Shown: one piece after another, positions 11,256 through 23,200 of the stretch | Layout: each line of letters starts with the position of its first letter | Position numbering within the stretch: the first letter of the stretch is position 1 | NCBI RefSeq assembly: GCF_000208865.1 | Contig: NC_018396.1 | Location: 6,318,514 to 6,382,513 of the forward strand | Reading direction: 5' to 3' | DNA length: 64,000 nucleotides | From: Neospora caninum Liverpool | Lineage: Eukaryota; Apicomplexa; Conoidasida; Eucoccidiorida; Sarcocystidae | Translations under genes and position numbers: made by a program | Notes under the pieces: generated by a model | Told to the model about the DNA's origin: nothing | Databases searched by the model: none | What the model saw: only the letters and a program-made list of their open reading frames with translations

Positions 11256-14200
11256 ATGTCGCTTCGACTGTCTGCAATTCTGGCACGAGGGGGGCCTGCG
11301 ACTCCCGAGCCGACGTGGTCAGGCGCCCGATCCCAGATGCCTCTCTTGGCCCTGTCCACGGAAAATCGCCAGCAAGTGCAAGTAGTAACGAAGCATGGAG
11401 AGACCGTAGCGTGCATTCAGCATGCCCCATCTACCAGGGATGGTGAAGCCCATCAGCTGGCCCACGTCAGCGCGATAAGATGGCATCCTCGTAAGCCAGA
11501 GACTCCTGAGGAAGTTTGCGTGTTTTGGCAAACGCAGTTCACGAAATCGCCATACCGCTGATGGGAAGACTGAAGTTGCGGCACTCGTACCACACCGTAT
11601 GCACATCCATGCGCATTAACCACCCCTGAAGTAGACATTTGCCTTTCGGACCTCAGGGATCGTGCTGTTCTTCGAGAAAACTTCTTTCGTGAGATCCCTG
11701 CCCTCGTCGGAAGGATCAGAATCTTGAGGACCTCGCTGCGGCGATTTGGAGCGAATGCCGCCGATTTAGTTTGCCGCCGCTCTTCTGAAACGCGATGGCA
11801 CTTGCCTCAGGCGTTTCTTCTGTAGTGTCTGTGCTCTCGGATTGGATTCCACCACGCCCAGTGGGGTGGTGTACAACACTAGCACACAACTTGGTTCTCT
11901 GTACCTCATAATTGCAGTACTAGCAGCTGGGTGGCTGCTCAAGACTCACTGCTTCGTCAGGAGGTTTTTTCTTGTGTGTTGTAGTCAAACGGTGAGTGTG
12001 CGCTGAGCATGGAGAGGGGGGAAAGGGTTGAGCACCCCCCCCCCCCCCCCATAGCTGTTGTTTCCCTCGCCCAGCGGTCGAGGATCGGAAAAGCTGTATC
12101 TCGAAACTCCTCTCAGTTAACGCCAAGTGACGCCGGCAGCTTTCACTTGACCGGTTAGTCTGCCGGTTCCGTGCGGCCCCCTAGCGCTGACCCGAACAGG
12201 CTGCGCGTTTATGTTCCTATCTGTTGAAAGCCACAAAACTGCCGGATCCGCCTTTCGATTTCTTCCTGGTTCGGGCTCAGAGCACACTACGCTGTTTGTC
12301 GGTTGGACATCCGGCCGAATCTCCCGCTGGAATCACAGAAGTGTCACGACCAATTCAAGTGAAGACATTGCCGAAGAGGGCTCAGTCCAGTTCATCGACC
12401 TCCCTCACAGCGCAGCCATCACCAACATCGCGATTTCGACTAAGGGCCAACTCTGCGTTAGTACAGACAGCTCTGGAGGAGCCGTTGTGTCCTCACTTGA
12501 AGAGGATAACTGCGCAGGAAAGATATTGTCTCCGATCTGCGAGTACCATCAGCACGAGGGAATCCGTTTCGTAAGCTTCCCGGTCGACTGGAGAGTTTCA
12601 ACCACCTACTGACCCCCGTAGCACCTTCGTTCCGTTCGTGTGTTGAGATCATAAGCCGACAGTCGCGCAGATTGGAAAGCACTCAGCTTGTCCCTCTACC
12701 GCAATCGCGTCACGGAGAAGAGTCGAGGCACACCAACTGCGTCTGACCGCGAATGGACAGAACACGGTCCGATATTTTAAGAGGCTGCTCACGCGACAAC
12801 CTTGCACATCGTGAAGAGAATCTGAGACGCAGCCCGTCTGTAGAAAGACGATAGCTCCTCTGTCGTGGTTTTCTTCGGTTAATTCTGAAGAAACGCTGCG
12901 GAAGAGGCATCTGAGGGAAATCTGCGCTGCCTGCTGAACGATGAATCTGTGTGCAGTCAGCTTTCCGATGCAGGAAGAATGGCTGCACAAGCAACCAGGA
13001 GCAGCCAACGTTCTTTTTAACAGGGAATTCCGCAGTGGTCTTAGAGGCTGATCACCTTGGTCACTGTTTCAGACGGTGAGTGAGCCGTCACGAGCTAAGC
13101 CATGTTCAAGACGAGAAGAGCTAACCCCACCGCTTCTTGTCCATCGTTGGAACTTTGTCCGGGAAACAAGCGTGATGACGCAAACCCACCCGTGATGTTT
13201 AGAGCCGCTAAAGAGAAAGGGGTAAGGAAGGCACTCCAGGGGATCTTTCCTCCAGTTGCGCACGGCAAACCCTGCACTCGCCCATCTGGAGGTGTTCCCC
13301 CCTTGCATTTTCAGTGTTTCTCTCTGGGAGGCTGACAATTGCCTGTTCCCAAATAGGTACACTTCAACCGTGCCTCTCCTCCTCGTCGACTACCTGGCCG
13401 CCTCGGACCGCCTCGTTCTTCTTACGGCTCAAGGCTGTCTGATGCAGCTGGCCTTGCTAGAGGACGGTCGCGCGCGCGTTCTGTCTCAGATAAAACTCGC
13501 TGGGTTCCACAACTGTGCCGCAGTGCCTCAGTTTGTTTGGATTGACGAGAACATCTTGGCCTCCGTGGTAGAAGAGCGGGTCATTCGGTTCTGGAACTTG
13601 GCGACCGAAGAGACTCAAGTTCTCAGCCTTCATGCAGAGATGAGGAACGCTGGTCTCTGGGGTGACACGGTTTCATGCCTCGCTTTCCAAAGAAGGAGTG
13701 CATCCCTCCTAGTCGGCACCGGGGGAGGCAAAATCGCTCGAGTGAGACGCTCCCGCTGCGCAGAGCAAACCGCCCCGGACGACACTGTTGGCCGACGCCA
13801 TCGTCCACGCCAGGGCGTGACGCCGGAGAAGCGGCTGCAGGGGGTTCCTTCTCCATAGCCGATGTGTCACCGATGCACTGGGAACTGTTCCCTGAAACCT
13901 CCTCGCGGGCACAAGAAGCAAGAGATCCACGAGTCGTTTTCAAGGTCTCTTTGGTCTTTGCCCTAACACCGTCGCTCTGTGTGGCCCAACGATTCTAGCA
14001 AATTGACGACTTGTTTTACACCTTTTACCACTGTGGGATTGCCTGCATACGTCATGGTTTTTCCCCGAGCCCCGCCGCATGCCCACGCAGCCCAAAGAAG
14101 AGAAACGCGTGGAAGAATGGGAAGCAATCGAGCACCTTCCTCGCTACGAGACAAGAGCCGCACGTAGAGGCCGTCGTCGCGTGTATTGTCAGTGCAGGCG

Positions 14201-17200
14201 TCGGCGAACGGCTCTCTCTTCGGAGTTGGCGTGGGAGGATTTCGAGTTGATTCATGAAGCTGATCGTGATAGTTGCTTGAGTGTCGCTGTATTCGAAGGT
14301 AGGACGTTCGCACAAGGTTTTGTGGAGGGCGACAGATGCCTCCTGCAACTGTTTCTTTCGAGCACGCAGGCTTGGGGCAAGGAAACAGTTTCGTCCTAGC
14401 ATTCCACCTGCACACTGCAACGGAAGCTGGGCCGCGATGAGGCAGGCCTGCATCCACTGCACACGCTGTGTCGGTTCTCAGCCGTGGCTTACGACTTTGG
14501 GTTATATTGCAACAACAGCGCACTCTGAGTGTTGGAGGTTGCCGAGATGGCGGACCTCTCGTGAGACCAGGGTAATTTCTTTCCTCGGTTGATTTCGACT
14601 GAATATCTCTGGAATTACTTCTTTTCCAGGAGATGACGAGGCTGTCGCAATCAGCGGCAAGGCCGCACTGTCGCTCCTGTCTTGGATCGAACCGACATTC
14701 GCGGCTGATGCAGGCCTCATCGCTCTACAAGTATGTGAAGACAGCAGCCAAATTTCGGCGGTGTTCACCTCGCCTCTCGAGTCTCGCCAGCACATTTGAG
14801 GGCGAAAAATCAGGGAGCGACGTACTCAGCGCCGCGGATGTAGCCAGACTGTTTTTTTAGTCTAGTATCCGCAGGGATCCGCTGGCCTCGCAACACTTCT
14901 GGAAAGAAAAGAAAGGACAAAGCTACAGACCGCCTCCGACATGATGTCATCAAAGAAGGGTTAGCCGACGTGCGTGCGCTTTTTTTTCAGTCCGGTCTCA
15001 CGGAGATCAGCTTGTTTATGGAAAAACAAAGAGAAGAAAAGTCAGGGGACAATGCCGAGCCTTCGCCATCAGGAACAGACGCCCTCCGGCCAGCTTCACC
15101 TTTCTTCTTTGGCGACTCCCTGCCTTCGACCGCGTCTACGCGGATTACCACGCGACAGCCCTTCACTGGGTTGACTCTCAACAGATCTATGTTGACGGTG
15201 TTCAACACTCAGTTGGTCACCGTTTTCAAAATCACGGAGGACCACGGAAGCCTTCTTGCGTGTGCTGTGTCGTGTATCGAAACAACCGGCGTTACTGGAG
15301 CAGCCGCGTACGTCGCCGGATCATCCACGACACTTTTCCTCGCGACTCCACGGGGTGTCCAGCAGATGTCCCTTGAAGTGAGAAAGAATCACGCACTGAC
15401 AGAAACTCGACAGGCGTGACAGGCGAGGCAAGAACCCTCCCTCTTCTCTCGTACACACAGCGAGACGTCTCGAATAACGGCTACCGTACCACAGACCTTG
15501 GTGGCCCCAGGAAGTTGGCATCGGCGTCCACGATTAGGGACACAGCGAGCGCTACTTTCGGCCGATACGGCGGCTTGGAAACTCCACAAGGTTAAATGAT
15601 GCACGCGAGAGAGCCGACCGGAAGCTGCACAGTTCTATCCTCTTGCAGCTGGCGAACACGCCCTGCCGCCATAGTTCTTCACTACACAGAATAGCAGCAA
15701 ACACTTTCACCGGCGAGGCCTCCTGGTCCTCCTTCACTTTGAAGAGACAGCAGTTCGGGAGAAGTGTGCCTGGAGAACACTGGACCGCGTTTTTCCTTGA
15801 TCACTGTGAAGGGAAGCGCCACGGGAGTCTCCCAAACCCCGGCGAAAATCAGGATTTTGACCGACTGTCTGGTGTTCACGAACCCAGGGCCAGGATCGTG
15901 GACTCCTCTCTGAACGAGAGACATTGGATCCTCCTATGGCCGCTCCCCAGCTTCTCTGGTTGAAAGGCGACACCCTTGGAGTGCTGAGTGAAGACACCTG
16001 CCTTTCTGTTTGGAGGCTGGGAAAGGGGGCTCCTGCGCTGCTGAGGTAGGCAAACAAAAAGTTTCGATCGCTAGCGACGATGCTTGCTCTGAGCAAACTC
16101 GACGTCAGCAAACACGTCGGCAAAGCCCAACTGCAAAGTTTATGACAGAACAACTTGATCGTCTGTTCGACCGTACTGACTGTCTGGCGAATCAGTCGCG
16201 GACGCGGAGTGCGATCGTTCATAGTTCGTTCGAGGCAGCTGCGAGAGCGACACACTCTCCAGCCGCGCTAGCCTTTTTTTCTGTCTCTTCTTCTCGCGGA
16301 GACGCCGTGATGACTGTGACAGTATTTCCTGACCCCTACAGTCTATGGAGGAAGTTCCGGAGGGAAACGAAAAAAACAGCCAGAGTTCTCTCTCGGGCTC
16401 GGTCTCTTCCTTGGTATGTCCAGCACTGGGAAGGTGGAAGCATCCTTCGCTGAAGATGAGGCGATACTTGTCAAGTCCATGGTTGGAGCCAAAGACGGCA
16501 GCAGGATCAGTTTCGTCTTGAAACGGAGGAAACAGAGGATCTGCCTACCAGACGGCGGAGACACCTCCAATCCAGATGGATGTTGCAACCGGCCAGTGCC
16601 CGTCGCTGAGCGAAGCTCAGCAGAGCGTATGACTGAGGAAGACGCCGAGGAAGAACTTGGAATATTCGACGTAGCAACGTCTAGCCTTCGGATGTAAGCA
16701 AGATCCCAGTACACTGCAGGGGCTCTAGTCGTCGCGCGGCCGCAACGTTTCAGGCTCGTGCGCGCACACGTAGGGACAGCTCGCAACCTCGATGACATCC
16801 GCGAACAAGGTTCAGAGCCGTTGCCTCATGCGTTTCTTGTGCAGATACGGCTCCGAAATACTGGGAAGCACGAAGATAACTTTCCACGGGTGGGACGAAC
16901 GGGATACCCGTCTTCTGGCGTGCTGCGTGTGGCGACCTGAGAACCCAGCCGACACAGGCTCTCGGAACGAGGAAGGAGGTTCTCCCAGTTCGAAGGTAAG
17001 CTGCCAGCGTGTCAAGAGACTGTGAGCACTGAGACCGTCCTTCTCCTGTCGCAACGCGCAGTTTCTGATGAAAGAAAGACCGGCAAGTGGAGGGTGTGCA
17101 GCTACTATCACTTACTCCAGCTGGTGAGCCCGCGAGGCGTTGCACTTGCAGCCTCTTCTTCGCTGGGTCTCATTCCCCGAAAAAAAACTCAGCTCCGTGG

Positions 17201-20200
17201 CCGGATCTCTCCCCCCACTGCTACTGACGACGGGACACCTCACCCTAGCATGGGGCTAGAAGACTGGCCTTCTGTATGCTGTAACCGCAGCAAATGGACA
17301 GCTCTCGGCCTTACCTCGTGACCTTCTTCATTGACCCTGATGGCCGGTTGGCCGAGCAGGTGAGATCAAGAATCTCCAGAGACAGTGGTTGCGCGGCACC
17401 CTCCGCTTTCGTCGGTTCTGCCGCACTGCCTACGGAGAGCAGGCTGGAGTGCTGCGCACGAAACAAAGCTTCTCAGATAGGTACTTGCGGAGACGCGATG
17501 CTCTCTGCGGTCCTCCGCTGAAGAAAAGCCTGACCCGAGTGCTCCGCTGCCGTGGCGTCTCATCAGCTTGTTCCCAGTGTTTTCCCCCATGAGGGTTTTA
17601 TCGGTTCTGGCCCGAAAGGCCGCAAAACGAGGGATCGGGGAAACCCCTTCCACGCATTGCACCGCATTCGACACTTCGCGCACTGTGTTTTGCCTCCAGG
17701 AGTGCATGCCATCATGTGTCCCTCTCGTGGAAGCGAAGTCCACGTTAGCAACTCCTCCCCGGGCCGTCATCGATTCGTTGACAGCTTCAGGTTGGCCCGA
17801 TTCGCGACTCGTCGGTGGCGCCTCAGAATATCTGCCCAGCAAGCTCGTTCAGCCAACACCGGTCTGTTTGGGCACGCCTTTTTTCTCGTTTGTTTACTTC
17901 GAAACCTTTTCTGGTCCAAACGGTCTGTCGAATGCTGTATCGGACGAACGCGCCTCCGCGGGAGGCACACATGGAAGATGGGCAGTGCGCTCGTGGACGC
18001 AGCTCCCCGACTCTCAAGAGCAGCGGCGGCAGACCTGGCGGGTCGATGAGAAGGCAGATCTTGCTTCCTGCACATCCAGTCTGAACAGGACCGGACAAGC
18101 AGCAAGCCCTCGCCTGGTGAAGAGGTTGATGCGGGACTTTCGCAGCTTAGACCTGAAGGCCTTGACAGAGGAAGTCATCTGTAAGGTATCCTACTTTGTG
18201 GGATTCCTTTCACCATTGAAAAGCGCAACTCCCTCAAACGTGCAGCCGAACTCCACAGAACAGATGAAAAAGAAAACCCACAGACGGCGAATAGACTCTT
18301 GCTGCACACGCACCCGGTTGTTTCCACTGCATGACACTTTCGGACCTACAAATACCACACCCAGATAAAAAAAGTGTGTCAGCGTTCCATGCGAATGCTC
18401 TGAAGCCTCCGTCACGGACGTCTCGTACTACCTGGCTTTCAACAATGTGGAGAAAGCGTACCAAGCCCTGAGCTTCACTACTAGCTCCAAGCCGCTATAC
18501 CCTGAGATGGCGAAAATCAGTATCAAGACAAGACGGCTAGAGATTGCGCTCAAATGTATTGGAAAACTAAAGATGCCCAAACTCCATGCAGCTCTGAGGT
18601 ATGTGCTACCCCGCGACACCGTAGCGTGCTACGGGGCCGTCCTAAAACCCCTCACAATCAACACAGCCGTGTCACACTCGGGGCCCGCTCTACTGTGCAG
18701 TTGTTTACGCATTAGCCCATTCAGCAGAAAACACGAGTCACGGGAGCACCTATGTCCCTCTCGCTTCATGTTTTCTGGGGACGACGGTGTAAATAAGAGA
18801 CAACACGAAATGATAGGGCTTCGAACGAGCGAAACTTGCGTCCAAAAACTTACGGACAAGGGCGCGGAGTGTCACACACACTGTCGCTGCGATGACTTGA
18901 GAAGGGAAGCCTTGCCCCTAGTCACCAGGCGTTGGCCGGTTTGCGTGGCCCCTTGGCTGTCGGCAGACACTTGTTCGATCTCCTTTTTCGGGTCTTTGGT
19001 GATCGCGAAGCCAGTTGTACCAGCTACGGTTTTGGCACATTCGTAGAAAAGTATGGTTAGACGTTACGATGAGAGGCAGGCCTAGACGCCGCGTGTCGCC
19101 GAATTGCCGAAACGTCCTTGCCACAGGAAAGCAGAACACGAAGAAGATGAAGTCAAGCTCGCATTGGCTGCCATCCATCTTGGCCTGGACGATGAAGTTG
19201 AACCTCTATACAGGAGCTGTGGAAGATTTGATCTTTTGGAGACTTGGTTGCAAGCAAATGCTAAATGGGATGACGCCTTGCAGGTCAGAACGGACCAGGC
19301 CAACGACTTCCTCGTTGACAGAGAAATGCAGGCGCGGACGGCGACAGCTAACCCCGTTCTCTCGTCCGTGTTCAGACAAAGTACAACTGTGTACTCCAAT
19401 GTGGCACATTTTCGTTTTTCTACGAAAACGCGAAGAGATTTCACCAGACGCGAACGCTTGTTCTCCCTCGCAGTCCGCTCTTTTGTTCTGTAGCGAACGC
19501 GTGGTGCGAGAGTTTCGGGCGTGTCACACTGAACGCCGGTGTCGCGAAGGCGCAGTTAGACTAGCCACTACTCTCGCCGCTTTTGCGCTTTCTCATCGTC
19601 CGCTGCCTATCTAGACCATCCATTTTTGTCGTTCACAAAGCCGGCGCTGTCCGCAGCCTCCTTTGTCTCTAACCGTGCAGGTTGCAAGTCAAGCTGGTCG
19701 CCTGCACTCGTTGCACACGCATTACTTGTACAGCATGTATCTGGAGAATGCTGGAGACTATTCCAATGCCTTAAATCACCTGCAGCTCTCACGCGCCTCG
19801 CCTGGCAGCCTTTCCCAAATCACATCGCCATCCAACTGTCCTTCCGAGCCGGCTGTTGCTTGTGAAACAAAACGGCCGCTCCACTCAGCGCCACCATCCA
19901 GATGTTTTTCTTCTGTTTCTTCCAAAGAACTCGCCTCGACCTCTTCCACGAAAGAGCCTTCGTTGGGGCAAACGACGCGGGTCACAGGCTGGCGTTATGA
20001 GAGTCCAAGGGTCCTACGACTCGCCGAAAAAACTGGAGACGTTGAGGCATTCCTGCACCAGCAAACAGATCCGGAGCTGTATAGGTAAGCCTGTGTGTGC
20101 GTACACGTGTGAGGATATTCGGCAAGTGCCCAGGCAGTCTCTCCGCTAGATGTTGCGCTTCGCTCCAGGCGTGGGCAGAGGTAACCGCAGACCCGAGAGA

Positions 20201-23200
20201 GACATCCTGCTCGGAGCAGCTTCGAAAAAGCATTTCGAACTTCAGAAGGCTTTTCCGCCGTCGCCACCCTCTGCGGGGAAAACCGGAGAGCTGGATGGTT
20301 GTGTGGATGGCGTACGTGCAAACCGGAGAGCTGGATGGTTGTGTGGATGGCGTACGTGCAAACCGGAGAGCTGGATGGTTGTGTGGATGGCGTACGTGCA
20401 AACCGGAGAGCTGGATGGTTGTGTGGATGGCGTACGTGCAAACCGGAGAGCTGGATGGTTGTGTGGATGGCGTACGTGCAAACCGGAGAGCTGGATGGTT
20501 GTGTGGATGGCGTACTTGCAAACCGGAGAGCTGGATGGTTGTGTGGATGGCGTACGTGCAAAGACCCCCTGACGGAGGTGCTTGCGTGTCACGTAGATGG
20601 CACGGCGTCCGCCTCGAGAAACATGCGTGGGAAACGGAGCCAGGGGTAAACGTGTATCCGCTGGAAACGCCCCAAGATGCGAAAGCCTCGAACCCGCGAG
20701 AGAAGCTCGGTGCGCAGGCACGAAGCAAGGAAGCTCTGTTGAAGCAGGCGCTGAAGTGGTACTCCCGTGGAAAGCTGCGCAGCCACCAGGTTCGCGTTTT
20801 GTGCTCAACAGATCAGATTGACGAGGCCAGAAAGGTGTGCAGCGAAACAGGAGACCAGGATGCTTGTCTTCTGCTGGCGCATGAGCTGGAAAAACGCGGA
20901 CAAGTGCAGGAAGCTGTGAGGCTCTACACAAAAGCCGGTAGGCTGCGGAAGGCACTCAGGTATGTATCGCCGGCGAATGCAGTGAAACGGTACAACAGCG
21001 ATGACGAAGGGTGAAAGGACTGGGAAGACGCGAAAGACCGCCACATCACAGCGGAGCGTTTATAAGGGGGAACCGACGACATCATATGCCTAGTTATCAG
21101 CGTTTGACTGGAAGCCCGCTAACCTTACGGCAACATGTCCAACACAGTAAAACACGCGAACCGAACGAGGGAAGGCAAAAAGCTGACACATTCGATTCCT
21201 ACCGATTGCCCATCCATCGCTACTGCCATGGCCGTTTTCACACGGAAACAGGCTGCTCTGTGGTGGCGACCAAGGGTGTACTCAACCCTCCAACTGGGTC
21301 AAGCAGGAAACAGAGACTCCATGGTCGTATGGTTCAGCTGGAGCACGAGTTGCAACGATTGCTCCTTCGAAAGGCATCAGTCGAATTCTGCACGGGTGTC
21401 TTTACTGCACTAGTATGTGCGTGTTGATGAAGCAAGCATCGGGAAAGTTGCAGGCCGTATCGTTCGAACTGATCTGGACGACAGACCCTCTTGTCCGAAT
21501 GCCTCACAGTTTGGGCCAGCAGGAGGAGTTGGACAGCGACTTGATGGCGGCAGCCTTGAATGCCAGTCACGAGGACTTGGTAGCCGCTGCAGCAAGCTTC
21601 TATGAGGTAAACGTGCGTTGGAGCATGGAGGAACCCGCCGGCTCAGCGTAGTGAAAAGCAATTTGTCGAGTCCCAGCAGACAGAGTAGAGCACAAGTCGA
21701 GAATGTAATAAGACTTTCCGAGGTTTCTTGCTCGTGCTTTTGTATACATTTCTAACGCGGTCTAACTGTCCAACATGTCGAGTGACTGCGCAAGACGTCA
21801 CCTTTAACAGGAGACTTCCCCATCTCGCATTTAACACTGCTGAAGTTCGACGTGACTGTTCGTCCCAGCGGCGCGAGTACGAGAAGGCGGTGGCGCTCTT
21901 CCGCAAGGCGGGTCAACTCGACACAGCCCTTCAAGTGTGTCTGGCTGCGAACTTGCGAGACTCCTTGCGGCTCCTAGCAGACGAAGCAACACCAAGCAAT
22001 GATCCGTCTGTGGTCGAGAAGTGTGCAGCCGCATTCGTAGACGCAGGAATGATCGACAGAGCCATTCAATTGCTGGCAAAAACGAAACGCTTCGATGCGG
22101 TATGACCTAGGGGCGTCGGCACACACACACACACACGCACCGTTGCATGCGTGACAAAACGCAGGGAACATTCGCTAGAACTGTATCGACAAGCGTGGAG
22201 CTGCATGAAGCGAACCCGTCCGAAGGAATGCGGGCAACACAGTGGACCCACTTTGTGTTTTTTATCCTGCAGCCGTGTTTCCATTTTAGGTCACTGTGTT
22301 GTCTCGATTACGTTTCCGACCGCTGACGGATTCAAACGCGAGTGGAAAGGGTGGGGCGAGTCTACGCGGCATCGTTCGCCTGAGTCCATTCAAAAGGGTC
22401 TATCTAGCGACATACAGAGTAGTCCACATCGAATTTAACTTCTGGGAGTTTCCACTTGTTCGAGAAGAGAAGCAACTGAAACGGACGAGTGCGGGCACAC
22501 ACAACATCCTTCTGCTGCTTCGTCCTATTGGTAGCTGGATATTTTGCTGCGGGCGCGTTCGGCAGGCCTTGCAGCTGTGTGAAAATCGCCACCTGGTCCT
22601 CTCCGACAGCCTTGTCAAGGCTCTTACACCCAGCAAGGACGACGCAATACACTGCATTCCTTCGACAGCCACCGATTCGCGCGGCGACACTACTGGAGCC
22701 GGAGGATCTGACACAGATGACGAGCGAGATCGCGAAACACGAACTGCTTTCGAGGCCAGACGGGGAGTGCTGATCAGACTGGGGAAGCTTTGCCTGAGAC
22801 AAAAATTGTTCCATCAGGCCTGCAGATCCTTTACTGCTGCCGGCGAGATTGTGACGGCGATCGACTGCCTTCTCAAAACTGGCGACACCGAAAAGATCAT
22901 ATATTTCGCACGTAGGCATCAAAGTGTTCCTGCCGTGTGCTATACTATATAGATCACATGGCTTTTAGTACTTCAAGATCATACTAACGGCGAGAAGGGA
23001 AGTATACGAATTACTGACCATTCTAGCGCAGTTACGCCTAACGATTTCCTCACGGCTGAAATGAGTTGAAGCTATTGCAAAATTTGGCCGCAACAATCTG
23101 CAGCAATCGACCGCCTTCACGTCCGCCCCGCGGTGTTGCGCACGAATCGGTTATATTGTGTCTTGCGTAGAAACGGCTCGACATCCCGAAGTATATATCG

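Noticed and set aside
20281..20560. CRISPR-like array
   Set aside because: The units are contiguous with no unique spacers, and the genome is eukaryotic.
19982..20955. Long minus-strand frames with a His/Pro/Ser repeat and long plus-strand frames with a Trp/Met/Cys repeat
   Set aside because: They are the 40-bp minisatellite read in stop-free frames; the flanking IFT140 exons splice around it in phase.
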